A stretch of 52,331 nucleotides of DNA from SHLQ01 sp964562985 (GTDB taxonomy: Bacteria > Actinomycetota > Acidimicrobiia > Acidimicrobiales > SHLQ01). A program made the translations under genes and the position numbers. The stretch's first letter is position 1; every line of letters starts with the position of its first letter. The DNA lies in the NCBI GenBank assembly GCA_964562985.1, contig CAZLWE010000018.1, positions 1-52,331 on the forward strand, in the 5' to 3' direction. Shown here piece after piece: positions 41,164 to 50,598 of the stretch. Below the pieces are notes generated by a model. It did not search any database, was not told where the DNA came from, and saw only the letters and a list, made by a program, of their open reading frames with translations.

Positions 41164-41177
41164 CGAACAAATGTTCG
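41164..41177. promoter_or_regulatory. LexA (SOS) box
   Basis: CGAACAAATGTTCG fits the actinobacterial consensus CGAAC-N4-GTTCG in all ten fixed bases. Its last base starts the likely -10 box GATACT (41177-41182), seven bases before the ATG 41190, so bound LexA would block the imuA'-imuB promoter. Confidence 0.88.
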
Positions 41178-41189
41178 ATACTGGCCTAT

Positions 41190-41897
41190 ATGGGCCGTTC
41201 TCGACAACAGATCACCGAACTTGTTCATGTTGGTCCAGCGGTATTGGCCAAGGAACTACGCATTAGCGTTCCTCAGCCCTTTCAGGAGATGCTGCCCGGA
41301 GCGGGTCTACAACGAGGATGGGCCACCAGCGTCGTTGGGTCGCCAGCAGGGCGTGTCTTTGCGTGGGCCTTGCTGGGTGAAGTTACCCGCAGTGGAGGCT
41401 GGATCGCCATGGTCGATGTCCCAGGTATCAGCCTGACAGCAGCGAACGAGGTTGGCCTATCGATCGAACGGGTCTTGGTCATTCCCGGTACGGAGCCACA
41501 GAGTTGGGCGCCGACCATAGGCGCCCTCGTGGGAGCCGTTGACGTGATCGTCTACGGAAGCCCACAGCACCGGATCCAACCGAGTACGTTTCGCAAACTG
41601 GTTTCTCGATGCCGGGAGCGGGGGACGGTTCTCATGGCATTGGCAGACGAGTACGGCCCCCGGCCAGCCGCGACGCCTCCGGTCGAAGTGGATGTGTCCT
41701 TCAATGTGCGACCAGCCGGTTGGAGCGGTCTTGGCGAAGGCCATGGGCGGCTCATTTCCCGAGCCGTCAGTGTTGTCGTCTCCGGACGGCGAGTACCCGG
41801 GCAGCCGCGAAAGGCAACCTTTATGGTCCCTGATGTCGACGGAGTCGTTCGTGTTGTTCCTCCGTTGAGAGGTCCGGCCCTTTCCGTTGTCAATTGA
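41190..41897 (+). CDS. imuA': Mutasome component ImuA' (RecA-like, without a P-loop)
   Basis: 235 residues from ATG 41190; earlier in-frame starts lie upstream of or inside the LexA box. RecA-like strands are visible (WATSVVGSPAGRVFAWALLGEV, GWIAMVDVPGIS, and VDVIVYGSPQHRIQP), but the Walker A site is lost, as in actinobacterial ImuA'. It bridges RecA filaments to ImuB and DnaE2 in damage-induced error-prone synthesis. The stop overlaps the imuB start. Confidence 0.83.
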   Translation: MGRSRQQITELVHVGPAVLAKELRISVPQPFQEMLPGAGLQRGWATSVVGSPAGRVFAWALLGEVTRSGGWIAMVDVPGISLTAANEVGLSIERVLVIPGTEPQSWAPTIGALVGAVDVIVYGSPQHRIQPSTFRKLVSRCRERGTVLMALADEYGPRPAATPPVEVDVSFNVRPAGWSGLGEGHGRLISRAVSVVVSGRRVPGQPRKATFMVPDVDGVVRVVPPLRGPALSVVN

Positions 41898-43447
41898 GTA
41901 CTCCACAACGAGTGTCCTGTGTGTGGTGCCCCGACTGGCCGGTAGTCGCTTCGGGGATTTCCGCTGAGGTCCCAGGGGCGGTCCTGTACGCCAATCGGGT
42001 CATCGCGTCGTCGGCCGCAGCTCGAAGCGTCGGAGTGGTGCGCGGATTGCGTCGTCGCGAAGCGCAGAGCCGATGCCCCGATCTCGTTATTGCTGAACGA
42101 GATCTCGCCCGGGAGGTTCGCGCCTTCGAGGAGGTCGCCGCGACAGTTCAGGCGTTCACCCCACGCCTGGAACTCCTTCATGCGGGCACGGTCATCTTCC
42201 CGACCCGTGGCCCCTCGCGCTACTTCGGAGGTGATCGTCAGCTCGGAGACCAAATGTATGGAGCAGTACGCGAGATCCTCGATGACCGTACGACGTGCCA
42301 CATCGGCATCGCCGATGGAATCTTCGCTGCTCGACTAGCTGCTCGGTATCGCCAAGAGGCGGTGTATCTCGTCGAACCTGGAGAAAGTCCTGCATTCCTT
42401 AAACCGTTGTCGATCACCACACTCGGGCTTCCCGAACTCATCGATGTGCTGTGGCGACTCGGGATACGCACACTCGGTGCCTTCGCCGCGCTAGATGCCG
42501 CCGACGTACTGGGCAGGTTCGGTCATGTTGGGCAACGAGCTCATCGTCAAGCATCAGGGCTTGACGAGCAACGAGCCGATGTCTCCGACCCTCCCGAAGA
42601 CATGAAGGTATCTATCGAACTGGAACCCCCCGTAGAGCGGGTGGATCAGGCTGCTTTCGCAGCCCGACATGTGGCGGTAGCGCTCAGTGAGAAACTCGAA
42701 CGACGAGGCTCGGCATGTTCGCGAGTCACGGTGGAGGCGGAGAGTGAACACGGGGAGAGCTTCGTGCGAAGTTGGCGCCACGAAGGCGCGTTGTCGGTCG
42801 GTGCGATAACCGATCGAGTGCGATGGCAACTCGACGGGTGGTTGCAGGCCCCTCCACAGATTCGTCCAAGCGGTGGACTAAGCCGACTTGTACTGCGACC
42901 AGACGATCTCATTGCGGCTGGTGGTCGTCAGCTTGGATTTTGGGGTGGGGAAACCGAGGCCGACCAGCGGGCGGGGCGAGCGGTTGCCCGGATAGAAGGG
43001 TTGCTCGGGGTCAATGGGGTGCAGCTCGCCGAGGTTCGGGGCGGGCGCGAACCGTTAGATCAGATCGAACTACTTCCGGCAGGGTCGGTGGATTTGGCCG
43101 ACCGGCGTATACGTCAACCAGACGTGCGGCCCTGGCCAGGTCGACTACCGGCTCCATCGCCTGCCGCGCTCTTTTCGGAGGTCGCCATCGAGTTTGTCGA
43201 CGACCAACACCGGTCGATCGCAGTGAATGGTAGGGGGGAGGTTTCCGGAGTGCCGACGTACATGCGGACTCCGGGCAAGCGGTGGAGTCGGATTGAATCT
43301 TGGGCTGGGCCTTGGCTTCTCGACGAACGATGGTGGGACGCCGAGCGGTCGCGACGTCGGGCTCGATTTCAGATCGTGGATGAGCACGGTGAAGCCATGT
43401 TGGTCTACCTCGAGAAAGGCTGCTGGTGGCTGGCTGGGGTGTACTGA
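41894..43447 (+). CDS. imuB: Y-family DNA polymerase-like protein ImuB
   Basis: 517 residues. It opens with VSCVWCPDWPVVASG, typical of ImuB, where the catalytic acidic residues of Y-family polymerases are missing. The palm and little-finger-type blocks follow (RGPSRYFGGDRQLGDQM, ADGIFAARLAAR, LGIRTLGAFAALDAADVLGRFG), and the C-terminus GEAMLVYLEKGCWWLAGVY is the usual end. It acts as hub protein that binds the sliding clamp and recruits the polymerase DnaE2, which is not in this window. Start TTG 41894 or GTG 41912; SOS induction comes from the upstream LexA box. Confidence 0.93.
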   Translation: MSTPQRVSCVWCPDWPVVASGISAEVPGAVLYANRVIASSAAARSVGVVRGLRRREAQSRCPDLVIAERDLAREVRAFEEVAATVQAFTPRLELLHAGTVIFPTRGPSRYFGGDRQLGDQMYGAVREILDDRTTCHIGIADGIFAARLAARYRQEAVYLVEPGESPAFLKPLSITTLGLPELIDVLWRLGIRTLGAFAALDAADVLGRFGHVGQRAHRQASGLDEQRADVSDPPEDMKVSIELEPPVERVDQAAFAARHVAVALSEKLERRGSACSRVTVEAESEHGESFVRSWRHEGALSVGAITDRVRWQLDGWLQAPPQIRPSGGLSRLVLRPDDLIAAGGRQLGFWGGETEADQRAGRAVARIEGLLGVNGVQLAEVRGGREPLDQIELLPAGSVDLADRRIRQPDVRPWPGRLPAPSPAALFSEVAIEFVDDQHRSIAVNGRGEVSGVPTYMRTPGKRWSRIESWAGPWLLDERWWDAERSRRRARFQIVDEHGEAMLVYLEKGCWWLAGVY

Positions 43448-43472
43448 CGCAAAGTCGCTAGCCTCATGGCTC

Positions 43473-43964
43473 ATGAGTGACGAACGAGAGTATCTCGATT
43501 GGGCAACCTACGGCATCGCTGCACGTGAACTCGCAGGCCTAGTCGCGGACGACGGCTATCGGCCCGACATCATCTTGGCCATTGCACGAGGTGGGCTATT
43601 TGTTGCCGGATCGCTTGGGTACGCACTGTCGGTCAAGAACCTCTACGTGATGAACGTCGAGTTCTACACCGGAGTCAATGAACGCCTCGATGTGCCGACC
43701 ACGCTGCCGCCATATCTGGACAAGTTTGATCTCACCGATTCCAAAGTCTTGATCGCCGATGATGTGGCCGACACCGGGCACACGCTGCGTCACGTCCACG
43801 ACTTTTGTTCCGATGTCGTTGGCGATGTCCGCTCCGCGTGTCTGTATGAGAAGCCGCAGTCACTCATCAAGTGCGAGTACGTCTGGAAGCGCACCGACCA
43901 GTGGATCGAGTTTCCATGGTCGACCGAACCACCTCTCGTCGCTGGCGGCGCTCTGGACGCGTAG
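43473..43964 (+). CDS. Purine-type phosphoribosyltransferase
   Basis: 163 residues. VLIADDVADTGHTL at about 90-103 is the PRPP-binding signature; LAIARGGLFVAGSLGYAL supplies the first loop and YTGVNERLD the flexible hood. Its closest functional group is xanthine/hypoxanthine or a related 6-oxopurine salvage enzyme. The start ATG is eight bases after a TAGCCT box. The stop shares one base with the thrB start. Confidence 0.88.
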   Translation: MSDEREYLDWATYGIAARELAGLVADDGYRPDIILAIARGGLFVAGSLGYALSVKNLYVMNVEFYTGVNERLDVPTTLPPYLDKFDLTDSKVLIADDVADTGHTLRHVHDFCSDVVGDVRSACLYEKPQSLIKCEYVWKRTDQWIEFPWSTEPPLVAGGALDA

Positions 43965-44767
43965 TGAAGAAAATTCGAGTCCCCGCGTCCTCGGCCAATC
44001 TTGGACCCGGGTTTGATGTTCTCGGGATGGCGATCGACCGCTACCTCGAAGTTGAGTTCGCCGAAGACGGAGTCGGTAGCCCCGACGACCTCACGATGCG
44101 AGTCTTTCGCCAATTCGGCGGCACCGGCGGGCTGCGGGTCTCTTCGACGATCCCACCCGCACGGGGCATGGGATTCTCCGGAGCGGCCCGAGTCGCCGGG
44201 TTGTTGGCTGCAGCGATTCAGAAGGGGACCGATCTCGAGGACTGCCGTCGCTGGCTATTTCTCGAGGCCACAGCCCTCGAAGGGCACCCCGATAACGTCG
44301 CGCCATCGGTATTCGGGGGCGTAACGGTTGCCGTGGGTGAGCGCGTCGAGCAAGTTCCGCTCGGACTGCAGGCCAATGTGATCTTGTGGATCCCCAAGAC
44401 CCTCTCCGGTACGAAGGAGTCTCGAAAGAAGCTCCCGAAAGAGATTTCGATGGAAAATGCCGTGTTTAACATGGGCAGAACCGCACTATTGATCGCTGCG
44501 CTCACCAACGGCGACACGGAGCTTCTCAGCGAGGCAACCGAGGACCGAATGCACCAGGAGATCCGCTTGCAATCGCTGCCCCAGACCGCCCAAGCCATGC
44601 AGGCTGCCAAAGACGCCGGCGCGTGGTGTTCCTGGTTGTCGGGTAGTGGCCCCACCGCTGCGGCCTTGTGCGAACCTGCAAACGCCCAGGCGGTTGCGGC
44701 CGCTATGCCGCCCGGTGGAGAGGTCAGCATTTCTCACATCGATATGCGTGGGGCCGTCTACGAGTGA
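43964..44767 (+). CDS. thrB: Homoserine kinase (GHMP family)
   Basis: 267 residues from GTG 43964. RVPASSANLGPGFDVLGMAI is the N-terminal signature; PPARGMGFSGAARVAGLLAA is the ATP-binding motif 2, with GMGFSG instead of the more common GLGSSA; WLSGSGPTAAAL is motif 3. It phosphorylates homoserine for threonine synthesis. No hom or thrC gene lies next to it; it is coupled to a phosphoribosyltransferase upstream and a membrane protein downstream by overlapping codons. Confidence 0.88.
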   Translation: MKKIRVPASSANLGPGFDVLGMAIDRYLEVEFAEDGVGSPDDLTMRVFRQFGGTGGLRVSSTIPPARGMGFSGAARVAGLLAAAIQKGTDLEDCRRWLFLEATALEGHPDNVAPSVFGGVTVAVGERVEQVPLGLQANVILWIPKTLSGTKESRKKLPKEISMENAVFNMGRTALLIAALTNGDTELLSEATEDRMHQEIRLQSLPQTAQAMQAAKDAGAWCSWLSGSGPTAAALCEPANAQAVAAAMPPGGEVSISHIDMRGAVYE

Positions 44768-45960
44768 GTGCGGAGGCCGATCCCGGCTCGGTGGAGCGTT
44801 CCGATGTCCCGGCGCTGCTCGCGGCGACCGAGGATTGGTTCGTTCACCACGGGATTCCGCACTTCATCGATGATTTCAAGGCGTCGGAGGATGTCTGGAC
44901 GCGGGCCGTCGGTGTGTTGACTTTCATATTTTTTGGCGAACTGTTCTTGACGTTCGGTCAAGAGGTGCAGGGTTGGCAACAAGCGGGGGTGTTCGCGATC
45001 GGGCTCGTGATCGTCCTGACCGCGGTGGCTCTGGTCAACCGGATGCGCGGCCGGTCGGCCTTCGCCCGCCCAAACGACATCGGGGTCGGCGAGTTGGCGC
45101 TCTTTGTGCTGGTGCCGCCCGTACTGGCGTTGTTGGGTGGCCGCCGCTCGCTCGGAGAGTTCCTCCTTGTCGTCGTGTTGAACATCGTCATCTTGGTTGG
45201 GGTCTACCTGATCGTCTCGTGGGGCATCTTCTCGATGGCGAAGTGGGGGCTCTCGGTGATGTGGGGCCAGCTCACCCAAATCGTCCAACTTCTCGGCCGG
45301 ATCCTCCCGTTGATGCTGTTGTTCTCGGCCTTTCTCTTTTTGAACGCAGAGATCTGGCAGGTTGTAAACGATCTCCCGTTGTTCCTCTTTGCGATCGTGG
45401 TGGGGCTGCTGGCGTTCATTGGTCTGAGCTTTCTCACCGGCGCAATGCGAGGCTCGAGTTCGGAGCTGCGATATTTTGTGGCGTGGGGCGACGTTGCAGA
45501 GCTGCTCGATGACACCCCGCTCGAAGTGTGCGACGCACTCGGCTTCGAAGGTGCACCGAAGCAGGTGCCGCTAGACCGTGCTGGAGTTACCAACCTGACC
45601 TTGCGTCTCGTCGTGGGATTGGCCGCGCAGGTGTTACTCGTGACGCTCCTCATCTTTGCGTTCTACGTGCTCTTCGGGGTGCTGACGGTCCGCGAGGAGA
45701 CCATCTTGCAATGGACCACACTCGAGGACTTGGGAGCTGCGGAGTTGGGGCGGTTTGTCTTGTTCGGTGAGGACGTGGTGCTCACCAGCCTCCATCTGAT
45801 CACCGCAGGATTTGTGGCGGCCTTTAGTGGCCTGCAGTTCGCGGTATCGCTGGTCACTGACGACGCCTACCAAGAGCAGTTCGTGGCCGAGAGCAACGAA
45901 GAGGTCCGTGAGGCACTCGCCGTGCGTGCGGCGTACCTGCATCTCATTCGTTCGCGATAG
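44764..45960 (+). CDS. Multi-pass membrane protein of unknown function
   Basis: 398 residues from GTG 44764, overlapping the thrB stop by four bases (GTGA). About eight hydrophobic segments; first SEDVWTRAVGVLTFIFFGELF, and VLVPPVLALLGGRR in the middle. Two soluble loops, of which one (ELRYFVAWGDVAELLDDTPLEVCDALGF) is acidic. I know it as a conserved actinobacterial type without function, but cannot name the family. Third gene in the coupled set. Confidence 0.75.
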   Translation: MSAEADPGSVERSDVPALLAATEDWFVHHGIPHFIDDFKASEDVWTRAVGVLTFIFFGELFLTFGQEVQGWQQAGVFAIGLVIVLTAVALVNRMRGRSAFARPNDIGVGELALFVLVPPVLALLGGRRSLGEFLLVVVLNIVILVGVYLIVSWGIFSMAKWGLSVMWGQLTQIVQLLGRILPLMLLFSAFLFLNAEIWQVVNDLPLFLFAIVVGLLAFIGLSFLTGAMRGSSSELRYFVAWGDVAELLDDTPLEVCDALGFEGAPKQVPLDRAGVTNLTLRLVVGLAAQVLLVTLLIFAFYVLFGVLTVREETILQWTTLEDLGAAELGRFVLFGEDVVLTSLHLITAGFVAAFSGLQFAVSLVTDDAYQEQFVAESNEEVREALAVRAAYLHLIRSR

Positions 45961-45966
45961 CGGCGG

Positions 45967-46653
45967 CTATCTAATGTCTTCCAGACGCACGCGTTGGCGT
46001 CCGTCGGCATCGAAGTTGTCAAGCGACATCCACATGGCGAACAACCGTTCCTGAATCCACCAATCCTCATCGGTCATCGCATACCAGGCCGTATCTCGAT
46101 TTCGGCCCTTGTAGTGCGTGGCCTTCCGGAAGGTTCCCTCGTACTGAAAACCAAGACGCATGGCTGACGTGCGAGACGCCTTGTTGAGCGCGTCGCACTT
46201 CCATTCAACCCGTCGATACCCAGAGCTGAACGCATGCTTGAGCAACAGAATGATCGTCTCGGTGGTGACCGTGGTTCGTTGGATCGTTGGGGAGAAGACG
46301 ATCCAACCGATCTCGAGGACCCCGACGTCGGGCTGGATACGTAGAAAGGACAGCAGCCCTTTGACTTCGCCATCGACGACGACAGCGAATGGAGTGCTAT
46401 CGCGGTTGCTGTTCATCGCACCGATGAGCTGCCCGAGTCCTGCGGCGTCATCGAAGGGGCCGAGGGGTAGGTACGTCCACAGCGATGGGTGGGCACCGCT
46501 GAGCTCGTGGAAAAGCGGGATGGAGTGCGTGCGCTGGGCAGGCTCAAGGCGCACCGTGCGCCCGATGAGTTCGATCTGGTCTGGCATCGCTGGAGGTTTC
46601 CAGTCGCCGAGCGGATCCGAAATTGGCTGATTGAAGTCGTTCTGAGTTCCCAC
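45967..46653 (-). CDS. GNAT acetyltransferase, RimJ/RimL type
   Basis: 228 residues. GRTVRLEPAQRTHSIPLFHEL opens the domain, GVLEIGWIVFSPTIQRTTVTTE holds the acetyl-CoA loop in an altered form, WKCDALNKASRTSAMRLGFQYEGTFRKA gives the C-terminal helix and strand. The family moves acetyl groups to protein or peptide N-termini or to small amines. Start GTG 46653, with a TAGCTT box eight bases before. It is convergent with the preceding gene. Confidence 0.85.
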   Translation of the reverse strand: MGTQNDFNQPISDPLGDWKPPAMPDQIELIGRTVRLEPAQRTHSIPLFHELSGAHPSLWTYLPLGPFDDAAGLGQLIGAMNSNRDSTPFAVVVDGEVKGLLSFLRIQPDVGVLEIGWIVFSPTIQRTTVTTETIILLLKHAFSSGYRRVEWKCDALNKASRTSAMRLGFQYEGTFRKATHYKGRNRDTAWYAMTDEDWWIQERLFAMWMSLDNFDADGRQRVRLEDIR

Positions 46654-46681
46654 GACCGGTCAAGCTAGTCGCAGAATCTGC

Positions 46682-47884
46682 TCACGTCGAAGCCCCGGGA
46701 CCGGTAAAGATATTGCGCTTCCACCGTCGGGGGGTGGCGATGATCGCTCTCGGGTAGTCCTCGAACATCCACCGCCCAAAGTTGCGACGGGTCCACCCGT
46801 TGGTGCCGACGAGGGCGAGCACCATTTCTGCAACTCGAGGATTACCCAATAGGCCTCCACAAAGCTCCGCCATTTTGTGGTCGGCGAAGAGCTCGTCTTC
46901 GATCGACTCGCGGTAATCGGCGGCCGCAGAACTGAACGGTGCGTTCCGGATCAGGCCGTCGGCGGCTGCGCGCCCGGTCAGGAGCGCCTGACCAATGCCT
47001 TCTCCCGTCAATGTGTCGCACGCAGCGGCGGCATCGCCAACGAAGAGCGTTCGTGGCCCGGTGAGGGGCACCCTGTCGACCCGGGCGGGAATCGGCCAGG
47101 CCCGGTGCGGTGCTTCTGGAACAGCGCCGGTTCCGAGAACATCGCGGATGTGTGGGCGCGCGAGGATGTCAGGCCAAAGCGTCTTCATCTGCTGCGTGGA
47201 AACATTGCCTCCCCGCAAGATGCCAAAGCCAACGTTCGCGCGACCGCCTCCGATGGGGAACGACCAGACGTAGCCCGGTAGGACATCGGGTTCGAACCAC
47301 ACCCACAGGCCGGTCTGGGCTTTCTCATCGACGTTGTCGAAGTACTGGCGGAACGCATGCCATTCGCCTCGGTAGCCGTCGATTTCGAGGCCGAGGAGCT
47401 TGCGCATCGGGGACCACATGCCATCGGCGGCAATGCACTGCTGAGCATGGATAGTTTCACCCGCATCGGTGGTGACGGTGATGGCATCGGATTTCGGATC
47501 GGCGGCGACGACCTTCGCACCAAATCGTGCCGTAGCCCCCGCGGCGAGTGCGTGTTCGACCAGGAGGGCATCCAGCTCGCTTCGCCGGGCAACCGCGGCG
47601 TAGAGCCCCGGCCCGTCCGGCAGTGGCACGTTGATCGTCTTGCCGTTCGGTGAGCGGATCTTGGCTCCGTGCACGGGAGCGAAGGATGGCAACTTCGATA
47701 CCGACACCCCCATCAGTTCCAGTTGACGTAGGCACAAGGTGGTCAATCCATCGCCGCAAAACTTGTCTCTGGGGAATGTCGATTTGTCGACCAGAGCGAC
47801 ATCGTGACCGCTTTGGGCCAAACGCTGCGCAGCAGCGGCACCAGCCGGTCCGGCACCGACGACGACGGTGTCCACAGAGATCAT
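46682..47884 (-). CDS. Geranylgeranyl reductase-like FAD oxidoreductase
   Basis: 400 residues. FAD motif VVVGAGPAGAAAAQRLAQSG at 7-26, KFCGDGLT (the motif seen in geranylgeranyl reductases), and the second FAD site FVGDAAAACDTLTGEGIGQAL at about 282-302. Such enzymes saturate isoprenoid chains or act as monooxygenases on aromatic rings; in actinobacteria they often reduce menaquinone side chains. Start ATG 47884 lies six bases after a TACGCT box (47891-47896), so leaderless. Between an acetyltransferase and the VanW gene. Confidence 0.9.
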   Translation of the reverse strand: MISVDTVVVGAGPAGAAAAQRLAQSGHDVALVDKSTFPRDKFCGDGLTTLCLRQLELMGVSVSKLPSFAPVHGAKIRSPNGKTINVPLPDGPGLYAAVARRSELDALLVEHALAAGATARFGAKVVAADPKSDAITVTTDAGETIHAQQCIAADGMWSPMRKLLGLEIDGYRGEWHAFRQYFDNVDEKAQTGLWVWFEPDVLPGYVWSFPIGGGRANVGFGILRGGNVSTQQMKTLWPDILARPHIRDVLGTGAVPEAPHRAWPIPARVDRVPLTGPRTLFVGDAAAACDTLTGEGIGQALLTGRAAADGLIRNAPFSSAAADYRESIEDELFADHKMAELCGGLLGNPRVAEMVLALVGTNGWTRRNFGRWMFEDYPRAIIATPRRWKRNIFTGPGAST

Positions 47885-47931
47885 CTTTTGAGCGTATCTA
47901 GCCAGGTCACCGGTGCCCGGACCGTGCGGCC

Positions 47932-49866
47932 TTAGGCGTCCGCGGTTTCGCCTTCGGGGGTGGCCTCAGGCTCTTCTGGAGGGGTTGTCGCCGGAGGCGG
48001 CTCCGGTGCTGGGTCCTCTGCGGGCTCGGGTTCAGGGGGTGTCGTTTCCGGTGGAGCTTCGGGAGCGGGCTCTTCGGGGGACTCGGTTTCCGGTGCCGGA
48101 TCTGGAGTCTCCGCCGGGTCCGGATCTGGCGTCTCGGCTGGCTCGGTCGGGGCCTCTCCACCGTCTACAGGTCCGGGTTCTGGGTCGGCGTCACCGTCGG
48201 CTGGTGGAGTTTGGGTCGGTTGCTCTTCTGGTGGTACACCATCACCGGTTGCCTCTTGGAAGAGCGGCTCACCGGTTTCTGGGTCGAGGAGCGGCTCGCC
48301 GGTTTCGGGATCCAGGATTGGGTCCCCATTCTCAAAGCCGGGGTCTTCGCCGTTCTCGAGGGCCTCGATCTGTTCGGCATCGGGATCTTCGGTTGCCTCG
48401 CCGTTACAGGCGATCCCCTCTGGTCGATAGATGGCGAACACCGTGTCGACGTCGGTCGTGCCGTCTTCGATGAAGGTGCGGGTGCGTTCGGTCGTCACTC
48501 GGGTGCAGGCAACACCGACGCCGCCTTCCCACTGGCCCGATTGTTCAGCCTCGACCCATGGGGTCGAGTAGAGATCGACCGTCACGGAACCCGCGGTACT
48601 GGTGGGCCAAATCAGAATTGGATACGGACTTGGATTCTCAATGATGAGCGCGGGTGCGGGCCAGGAGATCGTGGCTTCGCGCCCATAGGGGTAGCGGCTG
48701 AAGTAGATCGAGTGCGACTGGTAGGCCTCGAACTCGAGGCCGCCAAAGAAGGCCGCGTTGAACAGCGTGGTTGCAAACTGGCTGATACCGCCGCCGACGC
48801 TATCGACGAGGTGGCCGTTGACGATCGTTCCAGCCGGAACGAAGCCCTTGTCTCTCGTTCGTTGGCCCACGTGTTCGTTCAAGGAGAACGTCTCGCCTGG
48901 CATGAGGATGACCCCTTGGGTGAGGTCCGCGATGAGGCGAATATTCGTCACTCGAGATTGGCCTGGGGTGTAGTTCGTGGTGAAGGTCGCCACCCGTTCC
49001 TCGATGCCGAGCTCCTCGGCCCAGGCGGTACCGAACTCGCCATCCTCTTCCCGGAATAACAGCGTCGCAACCTCAACATCGGAGGTGAGGGCCTGTTCGA
49101 TACGGCGAGCCGAAGCTTCGTCGCAGCAAACCGTCTCCGGTGTTCCCGGGATGATCACGACCGTTCCGGGATCGCCGCCTTCTTCGGCCTCTTCGATCGT
49201 GAAACTTGCTTCGCCACCCTCTTGACCAACGTTGGGGAAGAGGCGGGCTAGTTCGGCGTCGAGTTGGTCGTAGTCGATGGACACGTCCCACGCGTCGGCG
49301 CGCCAGCTGACGGTCGTGGCTGATCCCAGAGCCTTCGCGCTGAGAACGGCACGTTGACCGTCGATCGAAACATCGATGCCGTCGCCAAGGCGCTCGTTGA
49401 GCTCGGCTGCGTATTCCGACGCCGCGTCTTCGTCTACTGCCGCTGGCACGTCAGCGAACGGAACCTCGACCGCGGTGTTTCCGGCCTCGACCGCGTCACG
49501 AATCTGGAGGGCCAGGGCGTTGATGTCTGGTTCGGAGCCGGGGATGGACGCAATGACCCCAAATGCGTTGCCTTCGAACGAGATGCCCGCGTCGGTTGCC
49601 TCAGGCAACGTGAGCGAGAGATTGTCGACTTCGTCGGTGAGTAGGGCGAGTGTTTGGCCACTCGGTCCGCCGCTGTCATCGATCTGGATCATCGCCGGGT
49701 CGATATCGAACCAGCGGTCGCCACTCTCGACACGTACCGACGTAACGACGGGAGCTGGTCCGTCGGCGCTCGCCGATTGATCGTCGTCGCCGAAGAGTCC
49801 GCATCCGGCGAGCACGAGGGCCGCGAGTGCGACCAGGAGCGCTGAACGGACGCGGAGGATGCTCAT
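47932..49866 (-). CDS. VanW-family lipoprotein
   Basis: 644 residues. Lipobox LAGC with lipidated Cys22; two repeated peptidoglycan-binding-4-type segments (about 40-270); the VanW domain about 300-440 with SRVTNIRLIADLTQGVILMPGETFSLNEHVG and SVGGGISQFATTLFNAAFF. The last 150 residues are a proline/glutamate/threonine-rich tail with a short DPETGEPLL repeat. Named from vancomycin clusters, but its function is unknown; likely on the outside of the membrane near the wall. Its ATG overlaps the nucS stop codon. Confidence 0.9.
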   Translation of the reverse strand: MSILRVRSALLVALAALVLAGCGLFGDDDQSASADGPAPVVTSVRVESGDRWFDIDPAMIQIDDSGGPSGQTLALLTDEVDNLSLTLPEATDAGISFEGNAFGVIASIPGSEPDINALALQIRDAVEAGNTAVEVPFADVPAAVDEDAASEYAAELNERLGDGIDVSIDGQRAVLSAKALGSATTVSWRADAWDVSIDYDQLDAELARLFPNVGQEGGEASFTIEEAEEGGDPGTVVIIPGTPETVCCDEASARRIEQALTSDVEVATLLFREEDGEFGTAWAEELGIEERVATFTTNYTPGQSRVTNIRLIADLTQGVILMPGETFSLNEHVGQRTRDKGFVPAGTIVNGHLVDSVGGGISQFATTLFNAAFFGGLEFEAYQSHSIYFSRYPYGREATISWPAPALIIENPSPYPILIWPTSTAGSVTVDLYSTPWVEAEQSGQWEGGVGVACTRVTTERTRTFIEDGTTDVDTVFAIYRPEGIACNGEATEDPDAEQIEALENGEDPGFENGDPILDPETGEPLLDPETGEPLFQEATGDGVPPEEQPTQTPPADGDADPEPGPVDGGEAPTEPAETPDPDPAETPDPAPETESPEEPAPEAPPETTPPEPEPAEDPAPEPPPATTPPEEPEATPEGETADA

Positions 49867-50522
49867 AGCAACCTCAGCTGGGGCCGCTCAATCCCCCGCA
49901 GTTCGTCGTAGTCGACCTCAACACATTCGATCGACCGTTCGCTCGCCAACACCTTGGCTTGTGGCTTGATCTCTTGCGCGACGAAGACGCCCTTCACCGG
50001 TGAGAGGCGAGGGTCTTGGTTCAAGAACTCGAGATAGCGACTGAGTTGCTCGACGCCGTCGATCTCGCCGCGACGCTTCACCTCGATCGCAACCGCCGCG
50101 TCGTTCTCGTCGCGACAGAGCAGATCGACCGGGCCGATGTCGGTGGGGAACTCTCGTCGCACCAGCGTGTAACCCTCCGAAATAGAGGTCGGGTCGGCTG
50201 CGAGTAGCTCTTGGATATGGGCTTCGACCCCATCCTTTTGGAGTCCAGGGTCAACGCCGAGATCCCAGTTGCTGTCGCTCATCACCTCGTGGAGGGTGAT
50301 GGTGAGCGTCTCGCCCTTCGGGCTAACCACTCGCCATTCGGCGCCGTCTTCGATGAGACGGTTAGGCGCATTCATCCAGTTGAGTGGCTTGTAGGCGCCC
50401 CCATCGGCATGGATTGCCACGCACCCGTCGGCCTTCACCATGATGAGCCGCTCAGCTTCAGGAAGATGAGCGGTGAGTCGGCCGTCGTAATCGACGGTGC
50501 ATCGGGCGATGACGAGGCGCAC
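49863..50522 (-). CDS. nucS: Mismatch endonuclease NucS/EndoMS
   Basis: 219 residues from GTG 50522, which is seven bases after a TACTCT box (50530-50535); this gives the known N-terminus MRLVIARCTVDYDGRLTAHLP. Catalytic Asp133 (PVDLL), Glu147 and Lys149 (IEVKRRG) and YLEFLNQDPRLSPVKGVFVA are conserved. It cuts both strands at mismatches and replaces MutS/MutL repair in actinobacteria and archaea. The clamp-binding end is ...RGIERPQLRLL. Overlaps the VanW gene. Confidence 0.95.
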   Translation of the reverse strand: MRLVIARCTVDYDGRLTAHLPEAERLIMVKADGCVAIHADGGAYKPLNWMNAPNRLIEDGAEWRVVSPKGETLTITLHEVMSDSNWDLGVDPGLQKDGVEAHIQELLAADPTSISEGYTLVRREFPTDIGPVDLLCRDENDAAVAIEVKRRGEIDGVEQLSRYLEFLNQDPRLSPVKGVFVAQEIKPQAKVLASERSIECVEVDYDELRGIERPQLRLL

Positions 50523-50569
50523 GAAGCAAAGAGTAGAACAGCTTTTTCGATTCTCCCATTCGTGCGCCC

Positions 50570-50582
50570 GGGGGTCACCCCC
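50570..50582. promoter_or_regulatory. GC-rich 13-bp palindrome, second copy
   Basis: GGGGGTCACCCCC is the reverse complement of the 13-mer at 5444-5456. It lies between the stop of the kinase-like gene and the nucS start. Could be a stem-loop at the end of the kinase transcript or a protein site shared with the mannitol region. Confidence 0.35.
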
Positions 50583-50598
50583 CATTCTTTAGCTGGCC

